From the NCBI GenBank assembly GCA_025363455.1, contig JANYDW010000016.1:1-64000 (forward strand): a DNA stretch of 64,000 nt. Direction: 5' to 3'. The position numbers and the translations under genes were made by a program. Under the pieces are notes generated by a model. That model saw nothing but the letters and a program-made list of their open reading frames with translations, was not told the origin of the DNA and ran no database searches. Positions 1 to 7,703 of this stretch are shown here, piece by piece; positions within the stretch are counted from its first letter, which is position 1; each line of letters begins with the position of its first letter. Origin of the DNA: Oleiharenicola sp. (GTDB lineage Bacteria > Verrucomicrobiota > Verrucomicrobiia > Opitutales > Opitutaceae).

Positions 1-100
1 ATGCCGCATGTCGGTGCCCGTCCTCCGACCGAAACCCGGGCGCGGTACGGCATAAAACGGGATGCGGCATAACGCCCGTTATACCGCATACGGCATAACG
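1..100. repeat. Palindromic CGGCATAA-word repeat next to radC fragment
   Basis: The stretch repeats variants of the word CGGCATAA (near 48, 66 and 91). Positions 62-74 and 77-89 form an almost perfect hairpin (ATGCGGCATAACG against CGTTATACCGCAT, 2-nt loop). It abuts the point where RadC similarity begins, so it probably marks a rearrangement boundary. It resembles the other word-repeat cassettes in this window in style, not in sequence. No gene is visible before it. Confidence 0.6.
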
Positions 101-265
101 GGTGATCCGGCACCTTCAGCGGCCGACGTGCAGGTGACCCGGCAACTCCGGGAAGCGGCTAGGACGGTGGACATCGAACTGCTGGACCACGTCATCATCG
201 GCCGGGCCGGGGCCGATCCCCGGGGTCGGGGATTCAGCTCATTCCGTGAGGCGGGCGTCCTGTAA
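101..265 (+). pseudogene. radC: radC 3' fragment (JAB-domain protein, truncated)
   Basis: The ORF from 62 reads through the upstream palindrome, then enters sequence typical of the RadC/DUF2466 C-terminus: GDPAPSAADV, then LDHVIIG and FSSFREAGVL at the end. In intact RadC the first of these follows the metal-binding HNHPS stretch. Here the residues before GDP are repeat-derived, so the catalytic histidines and the whole N-terminal part are missing. About 54 codons remain of a family usually around 220 residues. Such radC-like genes are common cargo of genomic islands, in line with the neighbouring abiE and ImmA/IrrE genes. Expression or function is unlikely. The fragment is clear; its age and origin are inference. 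Confidence 0.72.
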
Positions 266-435
266 TGGGCTACAACAGCCAGCCGGGGCGGCGCGATGGC
301 CGGCTTCAACTCTGATCTGACCGAATTTGTCGAAAACGGCACGTAAATGGCCATGCACAGAAGCATCACACCTGTCATTTGTTTATTATAGCTCAGGATA
401 AACACTTATACATATTATTCCCGTTTCATCGGGCA

Positions 436-484
436 ATTTCGTTTGCAAGGTGATGCGTCTGACAGCATACCTTGCAAACGAAAT
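436..484 (+). promoter_or_regulatory. 16-bp inverted repeat, probable AbiEi autoregulatory operator
   Basis: Perfect 16-bp arms (ATTTCGTTTGCAAGGT at 436-451, its reverse complement at 469-484) are separated by 17 nt with further partial symmetry. The right arm runs into the ATG at 483. AbiEi antitoxins are known to repress their own operon by binding inverted repeats at the promoter, so position and form fit. An AT-rich stretch just upstream (about 378-420, including TTATACATATTAT) could hold the promoter. The site is seen directly; its role is inference. Confidence 0.65.
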
Positions 485-1301
485 GAGCGACCCCGCAGAG
501 CCACGAAACCGTCAGACCAAAGCAGCCGCAGCATTTGTCGACGAACAGCTGAAAGTCGGTCGCGTCGGTTTTCCAATGTCACAGTTGCTAGAAGCGACCG
601 GTCTGACGCCGGAAGCGGCCAAGAGTCAGCTGCGCCGCCTTGCGCCTCGCGTAGCCCGGGTTTCGGTGGCGCATCCCTTCTTCCTGATCGTAACGCCCGA
701 AAACCAGTCGACCGGCGCCCCCCCGGTCGAGTGGTGGCTCGATGACTATTTCGCTTGGCTCAAACATCCTTACTATTTGGCCCTCCAATCCGCGGCGAGT
801 GCCCTCGGCTCCAGTCCCCAATCCATCCAAGTGACGCAGGTGATGACGGACACGGCCCGCCGGCCCATCGAACTCGGACGCTTGAAGATTATTTTCTTCG
901 TAAAGCGCCGCATCGGCCGCACGCCGACCCAACAACTGCTGAACGCCTTTGCGCCGACCCGCGTGAGCACGCCTGCCGCCACAGCCTTCGACCTCGTCCG
1001 CTATGCCCCGCGAATCGGCGGCATCGGCCGGGTGATCGAAACCCTCCGGCCACTCTTGTCCCAGATCCACGGGCCGGAGTTGCGAGAAGTGCTCGAATCC
1101 GAAAACGAAATCGCCACCGCCCAGCGCCTCGGCTTTGTCCTCGAAAAAACCGGGCAAACCAGGCTCGCCTCCCTCGTGGAAAAATGGCTGCCCGGCAAAC
1201 GGCCACTCACCCCGCTCGTTCCCGCGCCGGCCGGCCGGCCGGGGGCGCCCCTTGCGGCGCGCTGGCGTGTCGTCGACAACTCCGGAGAATTTAACCCGTG
1301 A
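483..1301 (+). CDS. abiEi: AbiEi-family antitoxin / transcriptional regulator
   Basis: Antitoxin of a type IV toxin-antitoxin pair: the family neutralises the AbiEii nucleotidyltransferase toxin without binding it and represses the operon. The N-terminal third has a winged-helix-like stretch (SQLLEATGLTPEAAKSQLRR). The middle carries family-typical segments: HPYYLALQSAA, FQVxTD-like IQVTQVMTD, and VSTPAATAFDLVRY. An alternative GTG start at 450 adds 11 residues. I prefer ATG 483 because the operator-like inverted repeat covers 436-484 and the protein reads naturally from MSDPAEP. It overlaps abiEii by 4 nt (GTGA), implying translational coupling. Confidence in the family is high from the partner gene and motifs; the exact start is uncertain. 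Confidence 0.85.
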   Translation: MSDPAEPRNRQTKAAAAFVDEQLKVGRVGFPMSQLLEATGLTPEAAKSQLRRLAPRVARVSVAHPFFLIVTPENQSTGAPPVEWWLDDYFAWLKHPYYLALQSAASALGSSPQSIQVTQVMTDTARRPIELGRLKIIFFVKRRIGRTPTQQLLNAFAPTRVSTPAATAFDLVRYAPRIGGIGRVIETLRPLLSQIHGPELREVLESENEIATAQRLGFVLEKTGQTRLASLVEKWLPGKRPLTPLVPAPAGRPGAPLAARWRVVDNSGEFNP

Positions 1302-2143
1302 ATCCACTGACCCGCCGCGACGTACTCGCCCATCAAGCCGTGGTTCCCTGGCCCAACCAGCGGCAGGTCGAACAGGACCTGCTGCTGTGCCGCGCCATGG
1401 CCGCACTGTTCAATGACAAGTTTCTCCTCAGCCAGATCGCGATGCGCGGCGGCACCCTGTTGCACAAGGTGCATCTCGCCCCGGCCTCCCGCTTCAGCGA
1501 GGATATCGACCTGGTCGTCTTCGGCGACCGGCCCGAGGGCCATATCGAGGCCGCGATCCGGCGGGTGCTGCGCGACCAGCTGGGTGAACCGACAGACAGC
1601 ATTTGGGACGACCTCAAGCTGGCGATCAGGAATTTCGCGAAGCCTTCGCGGGTGCTGCGCCTGACCTACGAGGTTCCGTCGGTGAGCGCAGCCGGCCCGA
1701 ACATGGTCATCGTGGTCGAGGCCAATGTGACCGAACGGAAGCCCCACCGCGAAATCGTACAAAACCCCTTTGAGTTTCCGTTCCAGGGGAGCCCGGTGCA
1801 GGCGGTGCTTAACGGCTACGACCTCCATGAAATGCTCGGCACCAAGATGCGCGCCCTGTTTCAACGCAAGCGCGGGCGCGATCTCTTCGACCTGTATTGG
1901 GCACTAATAGCCGACAATCCGAAGGTCGACCCGGCCCTCGTCATCGACTCCTTCCTGCACTACCTCAAGCAGGAGGGCGGCAGCGCCGCCCGCGCCGAAT
2001 TCATCGGGATTCTCGATTCGCATCTGGCCGACCCCGGCTTCTGTTCCGACATGGAGCAACTCCTGCGCGTCGGCTTATCCTATGATCCCCAGCAGGCCGG
2101 CGCATTCGTGAAAGAACGCCTCTTGGGACTGCTGCCGAAGTAA
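1298..2143 (+). CDS. abiEii: AbiEii-family nucleotidyltransferase toxin
   Basis: Toxin of the AbiE system, a DNA-polymerase-beta-like nucleotidyltransferase used in abortive phage infection and plasmid or island stabilisation. Visible hallmarks are RGGTLLHKVH followed by RFSEDIDLVVFG, which supply the GG/S and DxD-type catalytic elements, and the downstream KMRALFQRKRGRDLFDLYW stretch typical of AbiEii. Length 281 residues is normal for the family. The GTG start overlaps the antitoxin stop. The gene looks intact with no frameshift. It sits between a radC fragment and a gene fusion at the edge of the flagellar cluster, consistent with carriage on a small mobile island. The natural target in this host is unknown. 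Confidence 0.88.
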   Translation: MNPLTRRDVLAHQAVVPWPNQRQVEQDLLLCRAMAALFNDKFLLSQIAMRGGTLLHKVHLAPASRFSEDIDLVVFGDRPEGHIEAAIRRVLRDQLGEPTDSIWDDLKLAIRNFAKPSRVLRLTYEVPSVSAAGPNMVIVVEANVTERKPHREIVQNPFEFPFQGSPVQAVLNGYDLHEMLGTKMRALFQRKRGRDLFDLYWALIADNPKVDPALVIDSFLHYLKQEGGSAARAEFIGILDSHLADPGFCSDMEQLLRVGLSYDPQQAGAFVKERLLGLLPK

Positions 2144-2245
2144 GCGCGGGCTTTGACGCATTTGCGGTGGCACCACAAGGAGTCGTACACATTCAAGTAC
2201 GCGCCGGCGGCGCTTTTCCCATCAGCTTTTCGATCATTCTTCGCC

Positions 2246-3130
2246 TCAGCGCAGCTGCTGATCGAGCGTCCGCAACTTCGTCAAGGTGGAGGGGTTCACC
2301 GAGAGCCATGTGATCATGCCATAGGCGGTTTTCATAGCTTCCTCCTTGACGGGCAAATCTCGCTCGCTGCCGTCGAACACGCCCGTGAACCATTGCGACA
2401 TTACGGATGCGCTTTCTCTGATGTCCGGGGACGGCTTCACCGCTTCAGCCAAAGCCACGGCGGTGGCCGAACCAGCAACGGGCGTCGGCAACTTTTTCAC
2501 AAAGATGAACCCGTATTGGCGCAAAGCGGCCGAAACGACGAACCATGGCTCTTTGCCGTCGCGCCACACGACGAATGCGCAGGGATGAGTCAACGAGTCC
2601 TCGAATCTGCGCGCCGTGCTCTGCAGGGAGGTTCCCAACTCGTTCGCAGTCCTGCGCATGGCCGCCAAACCGAAGCCCGTGCGTTCAATCACGGCTCGAA
2701 AGCGCACCTCAGGCATGAGCACCCGTGAGGCGAAAAAATCGGCTTCGACTTCCACGTAGAGTTTCGCATTCGCCTTGTTGCAAAATGACGGATGGTGCGG
2801 GGCGACTCCGCTGCAAAGCGCCGCATGGTGCTCGGGAATCAGATAGTGAGCCAGTTCGTGGGCGAGGGTAAAGCGTGCGCGGCCTTCATGGCGCGGACCG
2901 CAACGCTGCACGTTGCAATAGACGTGGAAAGTTCCGTCCTCATGGTGGAGCATGCCATCAAAATGTGGCCCATAGTTGTCGTAGCTGATAGCCTCGAACT
3001 GGCCGGCGGCGGCCTTGATCTGCTCCGACTGCGGCAGCTGGCGCAGCGCCGACGGATGGCCCGCGGCGGCCATGGAGGCGGCGGTGGCGTTGGCCGTGGC
3101 GTGGACGGAACTGACAGGGGCGACGGGCAT
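2246..3130 (-). CDS. Chimera: FlgJ-like N-terminus fused to ImmA/IrrE metallopeptidase domain
   Basis: Residues 1-48 look like the start of the rod-binding protein FlgJ: the gene begins 3 nt after flgI, where flgJ normally lies, and residues 36-48 (SEQIKAAAGQFEAI region) match FlgJ's usual AAxxFEAI stretch. From residue 49 the protein becomes an ImmA/IrrE-type zinc peptidase: FDGMLHHEDGTFHVY, then HELAH at 91-95 and a third-ligand-like EVEADFFA near 127-134, followed by LMP and a C-terminal region. ImmA/IrrE peptidases cleave phage-type repressors or DdrO and are usual on mobile elements. The join near 2985 is in frame, so a hybrid protein could be made from the flagellar operon. FlgJ function is almost certainly lost here. 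The FlgJ assignment of so short a segment is inference from context. Confidence 0.65.
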   Translation of the reverse strand: MPVAPVSSVHATANATAASMAAAGHPSALRQLPQSEQIKAAAGQFEAISYDNYGPHFDGMLHHEDGTFHVYCNVQRCGPRHEGRARFTLAHELAHYLIPEHHAALCSGVAPHHPSFCNKANAKLYVEVEADFFASRVLMPEVRFRAVIERTGFGLAAMRRTANELGTSLQSTARRFEDSLTHPCAFVVWRDGKEPWFVVSAALRQYGFIFVKKLPTPVAGSATAVALAEAVKPSPDIRESASVMSQWFTGVFDGSERDLPVKEEAMKTAYGMITWLSVNPSTLTKLRTLDQQLR

Positions 3131-3133
3131 GGG

Positions 3134-4315
3134 CTAGTTGATAATGAGCTCGGCCTGGAGGGCGCCGGAGCGTTTCAGGGACTGGAAGATCGCCATCATG
3201 TCCCGCGTGGAGACGCCGAGGGAGTTGAGGGCGGCGGCGAGCCGCTCGATGCTCGGGGGATCGTTGAGGATGGTGAAGCCGCCCTTGCCCTCGTTGACGG
3301 AGGTTTGCGTGCTGTTGACCGAGGTGGTCTGGCCGGAATTGTTGAAAGAGTTGGGCTGGCTGACACCCTGGTTGCTCGTCACCGTGATCGTGAGCGAGCC
3401 GTGGGCGATGGCCACCTGCGAAAGGCGAACCGTGGACGTGGCGACAATGGTGCCGGTGCGCTCGTTAATGACGATGCGCGCCAGGGTGTCCGGCTGGACT
3501 TCGACGGTGCCGAGATCGGCCAGGAAGGTGACGTCGTTGCCGCGGTATTCCGCGGGCAGGCTGACCTTGACCGTGGCGGCGTCGATCGCGTGGGCCGAAG
3601 CGGGGAACTTGGTGTTGATGGCATCGGCCATGCGGGCAGCCGAAGTGAAGTCGGGATTGCGCAGCAGGAGGCGCAGGTTGTTGTCGCGCACGAATTCCGC
3701 GACAATCTCACGCTCGACGATGGCGCCATTGCTGATGCTGCCGACCGTCGGGTGATTTTTCTGCACCGTGGCGCCACCGGCACCGCCGGAGCCCCCGATG
3801 AAACCGCCCACGGCGACGGGGCCTTGCGCGACGGCATAAACGCGGCCGTCGGCCCCGAGCAGGGGGGTCTGGAGAAGGACGGCGCCTTGCAGCGTCTTGG
3901 CGTCACCCATGGCGGCAATTGTGACGTCAATGCGCGCGCCGGGCTTGAGGAAGGGTCCGATGTCGGCTGTAATCATGACGGCGGCGACATTCTTGGCCTT
4001 GATGTCGGTGGGCGAGACCGTGAGGCCGTAGCGCTGGAGAATGTTGGACACGGCGTGGAGCGTGGACGCCGCGTTGCTGTCCCCGTCGCCCGCGAGGCCG
4101 ACCACGAGCCCGTAGCCGACCAGTTGATTGTCGCGTCCACCTTCGACGAGGGTGATGTCCTTCACGCGCATGGCGTGGAGCGAAGGGCTGAAGAGCTGAA
4201 GGGCGGAAAGACTGAGGAGGAAAAGGCAGCAGGAGCGAAAAGCTGAACGACGGAAAGAAGCCGACCACCAAGCGGTGAGGCGGAAAGTCGGGAAATTCTG
4301 CGTCCGTGCATTCAT
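3134..4315 (-). CDS. flgI: Flagellar P-ring protein FlgI
   Basis: Periplasmic P-ring subunit of the flagellar basal body. The mature part begins with the typical RVKDITLVEGGRDNQLVGYGLVVGL and continues through conserved FlgI segments such as GDAKTLQGAVLLQTPLLGADG and VVATSTVRLSQVAIAHG-like stretches. Length 393 fits the family. Residues 1 to about 44 are odd: a signal-peptide-like segment (FRSCCLFLLSLSALQLFSPS) encoded inside an intergenic word repeat that also encodes the start of FlgA. The same repeat makes the exact start uncertain. Part of the minus-strand run flgF-flgG-flgA-flgH-flgI, with flgJ disrupted just downstream. Confidence 0.93.
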   Translation of the reverse strand: MNARTQNFPTFRLTAWWSASFRRSAFRSCCLFLLSLSALQLFSPSLHAMRVKDITLVEGGRDNQLVGYGLVVGLAGDGDSNAASTLHAVSNILQRYGLTVSPTDIKAKNVAAVMITADIGPFLKPGARIDVTIAAMGDAKTLQGAVLLQTPLLGADGRVYAVAQGPVAVGGFIGGSGGAGGATVQKNHPTVGSISNGAIVEREIVAEFVRDNNLRLLLRNPDFTSAARMADAINTKFPASAHAIDAATVKVSLPAEYRGNDVTFLADLGTVEVQPDTLARIVINERTGTIVATSTVRLSQVAIAHGSLTITVTSNQGVSQPNSFNNSGQTTSVNSTQTSVNEGKGGFTILNDPPSIERLAAALNSLGVSTRDMMAIFQSLKRSGALQAELIIN

Positions 4316-4345
4316 GTTCAGTTTTTCAGTTCTTCAGCTTTTTCA
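4185..4345. repeat. CTTTCAGCTTTTCAGC-type word repeat, copy at flgI/flgH
   Basis: Short words related to GCTGAAGGGCGGAAAG run from 4185 to about 4285, and their reverse complement (TTCAGTTTTTCAGTTCTTCAGC) follows at 4317-4338, giving a large imperfect inverted repeat. A core at 4278-4342 is nearly identical to 5722-5790. The left part codes for the FlgI signal-peptide region. Similar arms occur at 5633-5800 and 6702-6798. Confidence 0.75.
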
Positions 4346-4984
4346 AAACGGCCGGAGCTTCTCGTAGAGCTTCGAAAGCCAGCCGCGCTTTTGAGCCTCG
4401 GTCAGGGTGCCATCGCTGACGAACTCCACCCGCGCTTCGGCAATGTTGGTGGACAAGATGGTATTGTCGGCGCTGATATCCGCCGGCCGCACCAGGCCGT
4501 GCAGGATGACATGCTGCGTCTCGCCCGAAAAGGTGACCATGCGGGCGCCCTCGATGACGAGGTTGCCGTTGGGCAGTACGTCGGTAACGAGCACGGCCGC
4601 GCGAGCCGTCAGGCTCTGGGAATTGTTGACCGAGCCGCCGCCTGAGAAATTGGACTTGCCCTTGGCGCTGCTGGCGGGGAGCTCGCCGTTATGAGTGAGC
4701 AAGCCGCTGGCGGCCTTGCTGAAGATGAACTGGCTGATGGCATCCTCGAGGCTGGACTCCCGGCTGGAGGATTTGGTCTGCGCGCTGGTGGCGTTGGCGG
4801 ATTCTGCCACTACGACCGTTAGAATATCTCCGGCGCGCGAGGCCTGGCGGTCAGCCGTCATGCCGCGCTCCACCCCGGTGCCAGTTGGCCACAACGAGCC
4901 CGCGCCCACGACCGGAGAGGTCGCGAGGAGCAGCGCGGCGAGGCCGGCGACAAGATTAGAAGCGGACCTGGACATGGTTTTCAT
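4343..4984 (-). CDS. flgH: Flagellar L-ring protein FlgH
   Basis: Outer-membrane L-ring subunit. The protein shows the FlgH pattern: hydrophobic signal segment, then SLWPTG, RAGDILTVVVAESANATSAQTKSSS, an LPNGNLVIEGARMVTFSGETQHVILHGLVRPADI block, and a NTILSTNIAEARVEF block near the end. The ORF is open from 5053, but the first plausible start is the ATG at 4984 (or 4975), because the signal peptide follows it directly. That start overlaps the end of flgA by about 29 nt. No clear lipobox cysteine is visible in the signal region, which is unusual because most FlgH proteins are lipoproteins. The C-terminus abuts the word repeat at 4185-4345. Confidence 0.92.
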   Translation of the reverse strand: MKTMSRSASNLVAGLAALLLATSPVVGAGSLWPTGTGVERGMTADRQASRAGDILTVVVAESANATSAQTKSSSRESSLEDAISQFIFSKAASGLLTHNGELPASSAKGKSNFSGGGSVNNSQSLTARAAVLVTDVLPNGNLVIEGARMVTFSGETQHVILHGLVRPADISADNTILSTNIAEARVEFVSDGTLTEAQKRGWLSKLYEKLRPF

Positions 4985-5759
4985 CAACGACGAAGGCGGT
5001 AAAATCCTTGCGGGATTCGATATTGCGGAGCGTGACAGCCTCACCCTGGGCACCGCTCTGGAGGGCGATCGCCTTCATGGTGATGGAGAGGTTGCCCTCG
5101 GCGGCGCTGACCTCGACCATATCGCCTTTGCGGACCAGCGGTCGGCGGGCGATATCGCGCCAGGTGATCACGCGGCCGGTGTTGACCCCGCGGGTGAAGA
5201 GAAAGGTCTGGTCGCCGGCGGTGGCGGGCAGCGCATCGCGCTCGCGGAAAAGATCCACCCGGCGGGACTCGAGCAACGCGGGATCGAAGACGGCGCCCGT
5301 GGTGACGGGCTGGCGGGTCACCCAGGCATCGCGCCACAGGGCGGCGCGCAGCGTCAGGGTCAACTCGCCGGCGGCAGCTCCATCCGCCACGAGGCGGCAG
5401 CGCACCATCATTGCAGAGGCAGCGACGGAGGGAAATTCGGTGATGACCATCTGCCAGTCGGTGGCGGTCAGCGCGGGGGGCGTCCAGGCGCGGAGCAACT
5501 CCAGCTGGAGTTCGCCCTCGAGGTTGAAGTGCGCGGTGAGCTCGCGGGTGAGTGCGGCCGCGCAGGCCTCCTGAGTGAGCGGGACCCGCGCTGCCGGGGT
5601 GGCGTCGGTGCTGGCAGCCGCGCGGGCGGAATGGCTGAAAAGCTGAAGGACCGAAAGGCTGAGAAAAAGGCTGAAAGAGCGAAAAGCTGAAGGGCGGAAG
5701 AAGGTAAGCCAGCAAGGAACAAGGCGGAAAGTCGGGAAGTTGTGGGTCCGTGGATTCAT
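4956..5759 (-). CDS. flgA: Flagellar basal body P-ring formation chaperone FlgA
   Basis: Periplasmic chaperone for FlgI polymerisation. The C-terminal half carries the SAF-domain pattern expected of FlgA (VFDPALLESRRVDLFRERDALP, then ITWRDIARRPLVRKGDMVEV, then the closing LRNIESRKDFTAFVV). Length 267 is within range. The first 46 residues, like those of FlgI, are encoded in an intergenic word repeat and give a signal-peptide-like stretch (FRSFSLFLSLSVLQLFS). FlgI and FlgA thus share nearly the same first dozen residues without being homologous elsewhere. It lies downstream of flgG and overlaps flgH. Confidence 0.88.
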   Translation of the reverse strand: MNPRTHNFPTFRLVPCWLTFFRPSAFRSFSLFLSLSVLQLFSHSARAAASTDATPAARVPLTQEACAAALTRELTAHFNLEGELQLELLRAWTPPALTATDWQMVITEFPSVAASAMMVRCRLVADGAAAGELTLTLRAALWRDAWVTRQPVTTGAVFDPALLESRRVDLFRERDALPATAGDQTFLFTRGVNTGRVITWRDIARRPLVRKGDMVEVSAAEGNLSITMKAIALQSGAQGEAVTLRNIESRKDFTAFVVDENHVQVRF

Positions 5760-5800
5760 GTTCAGCTATTCAGTTCTTCAGCTTTTCAGCTTTTTTTGCC
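5633..5800. repeat. CTTTCAGCTTTTCAGC-type word repeat, copy at flgA/flgG
   Basis: Left arm 5633-5700 consists of GGCTGAAAAGCTGAAGG-like words; right arm 5761-5797 is the reverse complement type (TTCAGCTATTCAGTTCTTCA). The core at 5722-5790 matches 4278-4342 closely, and both encode the first residues of a flagellar protein. The arms end just before the flgG stop. Confidence 0.75.
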
Positions 5801-6583
5801 TCAGCGTTTCAGGTTGGCGACGTTCTGGAGCATTTCGTCGGAGGCCTGGATGGACTTGGAGTTCACCTCGTAGGCGCGCTGGGCGACGATTAGGTTCACC
5901 ATCTCTTCAACGATATTGACGTTGGAGGCCTCGACATAGCCCTGGATGGTGCGGCCGAAGCCTTGCTCGGCCGGGTTACCCGACTCGGGTGTGCCGGAGG
6001 CGGCGGTTTCCTCGTAGAGGTTGCCCCCGAGCGAGCGCAGTCCGGCGGGATTGGAAAAACGCGTCAGGTTGAGGCGGAAAGACTGGGTGCCGCTGGAGGT
6101 CTGCACGGTGACGGTGCCATCCTCGGCCACGGCGACCGAGCTGGCGCCGGCGGGGATCGGCTGGAAGCCGCTCAGGACCGGCAGGCCGTCGATCGTCACA
6201 ACCTGGCCCTGGGCATTGGTCTTGAAGGAACCGTCGCGGGTGTAGGCGAGTGTGCCGTCGGCGCGCTGGATCTCGAAGAAGCCATCGCCCTGGAGGGCGA
6301 TGTCGAGCTTCTCGCCGGTGTTGGTGAGCTGACCCTGGGTGAAGACCTTGGAGGTGGACGCGACGCGCGCGCCATTGCCGATCTCGATGCCGGTGGGAAC
6401 GATGTTGCCGCCGCCCGAGTCGGAGCCCGAGGCACGGGGCTTCTGGTAAAGCAGGTCTTGGAACTCGATCTTGCTGCGCTTGAATCCCGGGGTGTTCACG
6501 TTCGCCAGGTTGTTGGCGATCGTGTTGAGGTTGAGTTGCTGGGCCTCCATGCCGGTGGCGGCGGAGTAGAGCGATAGGTTCAT
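5801..6583 (-). CDS. flgG: Flagellar distal rod protein FlgG
   Basis: Distal rod subunit of the flagellar axial structure. N-terminal LYSAATGMEAQQLNLNTIANNLANVNTPGFKR is the classic rod/hook family signature with the ANNLANVNT core. The middle contains LDIALQGDGFFEI, and the C-terminus has GYVEASNVNIVEEMVNLIVAQRAYEVNSK, the FlgG-type closing motif. Length 260 matches FlgG. It lies downstream of flgF with 219 nt between them, part of which is a word repeat. It has no signal peptide, as expected for a type III flagellar substrate. Confidence 0.96.
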   Translation of the reverse strand: MNLSLYSAATGMEAQQLNLNTIANNLANVNTPGFKRSKIEFQDLLYQKPRASGSDSGGGNIVPTGIEIGNGARVASTSKVFTQGQLTNTGEKLDIALQGDGFFEIQRADGTLAYTRDGSFKTNAQGQVVTIDGLPVLSGFQPIPAGASSVAVAEDGTVTVQTSSGTQSFRLNLTRFSNPAGLRSLGGNLYEETAASGTPESGNPAEQGFGRTIQGYVEASNVNIVEEMVNLIVAQRAYEVNSKSIQASDEMLQNVANLKR

Positions 6584-6701
6584 GCGCGGGAGGGGTTGAG
6601 GAAATTCATCCGCATCACGACTGGGGCCGGCCCGGCCCCATACCGGGCGCGGCCATGCAGTCGTGATTGCGGTTGTCTATATGGGGAAGTCATGTGGGAA
6701 A

Positions 6702-6798
6702 GGGCTGAAAGACGGAAAACTGAAGGGCTGAAGCGCAGATGTTCGGGGATGTCGTAGGTGTAGTCGTTCAGCTTTTCAGTCATTCGGTTCTTCAGTCA
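6702..6798. repeat. CTTTCAGCTTTTCAGC-type word repeat, copy at flgG/flgF
   Basis: GGCTGAAAGACGGAAAACTG at 6703-6722 and neighbours pair with TTCAGCTTTTCAGT and TTCTTCAGTCA at 6767-6797. It is the third copy of the same inverted word repeat within 2.6 kb, here wholly intergenic. The rest of the flgF-flgG gap (6584-6701) shows no gene. Confidence 0.68.
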
Positions 6799-6802
6799 TT
6801 TG

Positions 6803-7552
6803 TCAGCCTAGGGCCTCGAGGGCCTTCTGCATCTGCTGGTCGATGGTCGTGATCATCTTCTGGTTGGCCTCGTAGGCGCGGGAAATGATGACGAGGTCGA
6901 CCATCTCGCGGAGAGGCTGGACGTTGCTCTGTTCCAGATAACCCTGCATCAGGTCGGGCTGCTCGACCGGGGTCATGTTGGCGCCGTTGCCAGCGCTAAA
7001 CATGCCGCCCGCGGTGGGTATGAGCGCGGCGGTGTTGGCGAATTTCTGGATGGAAAGTTTGCCGAGGGACGTGCTGCCTTGGAAAAGAGTACCATCCTGG
7101 TTGACGTTGACGGTTCCGGCACCGGGCAGGAGTACAAAGGGGTCACCATTGGTATTCATGACCTCGAGGCCCCCGGAGGTCACCAGGGTGCGATCAGGCC
7201 GCAGCCGGAATTCACCGCTGCGGGTGTAGCCCATCGTGCCATCGGGCAACTTGATCTCGAAGAAGCCGTCGCCTTGGATGGCGATGTCGAGTTCGCGGCG
7301 GGTGGGCATGGTCTCGCCCGAAATATAGTTGATGCCCGCGGAAGTCTTGGGAAACACCGCCGGCGTGCCCGCATCATGGCCGAGCTTGGAATGACTGTCC
7401 GGATGGATTTCACCGGCCGTCTCCGTGCTGAACTCGATGGTCCGCTTCCGGAAACCGGTGGTCTGCGCCGAGGTGATATTCTGGGATACATTGTCCTGCC
7501 AGCGCTCCAGGGCGGCGAGCGATGCGGCACTTTGATAGAGGCCAATGTTCAT
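6803..7552 (-). CDS. flgF: Flagellar rod/hook-basal body protein FlgF
   Basis: Proximal rod protein of the FlgF/FlgG class. N-terminus LYQSAASLAALERWQDNVSQNITSAQTTGFRKR matches the family fold, although the canonical NN(L/I)AN core is altered to SQNITSAQT. LDIAIQGDGFFEI and a C-terminal GYLEQSNVQPLREMVDLVIISRAYEANQK complete the signature. Length 249 is right for FlgF. It precedes flgG in transcription. A sigma-54-like site lies just upstream. It is the first gene after a 150-nt gap and may start the rod/ring transcription unit. Confidence 0.9.
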   Translation of the reverse strand: MNIGLYQSAASLAALERWQDNVSQNITSAQTTGFRKRTIEFSTETAGEIHPDSHSKLGHDAGTPAVFPKTSAGINYISGETMPTRRELDIAIQGDGFFEIKLPDGTMGYTRSGEFRLRPDRTLVTSGGLEVMNTNGDPFVLLPGAGTVNVNQDGTLFQGSTSLGKLSIQKFANTAALIPTAGGMFSAGNGANMTPVEQPDLMQGYLEQSNVQPLREMVDLVIISRAYEANQKMITTIDQQMQKALEALG

Positions 7553-7566
7553 GTTGACCCCGGTTT

Positions 7567-7582
7567 AGCACCGCTGATGCCA
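7567..7582 (-). promoter_or_regulatory. Candidate sigma-54 (-24/-12) promoter before flgF
   Basis: On the minus strand TGGCATCAGCGGTGCT matches the TGGCAC-N5-TTGC pattern with the invariant GG and GC at the correct 12-nt separation. Sigma-54 drives rod/hook genes in many flagellated bacteria. A start site here would leave only a few nucleotides before the flgF ATG, which lowers confidence. Confidence 0.35.
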
Positions 7583-7703
7583 ATCGATATTCGCCTCACT
7601 TTAACCACTTGTCTGCAGTGACTTAAATCTTTCTGAGTTTTCACTCCAGGAGGCCGCCCACCTCCCCTGCTCCACCCCGGCAATTCTTGCCCGCAATCGG
7701 ACC

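Noticed and set aside
2792-4246. 484-codon plus-strand ORF
   Set aside because: Runs antisense through flgI and flgJ-ImmA; Gly/Asp/Arg-rich sequence without domains. Shadow of GC-rich coding.
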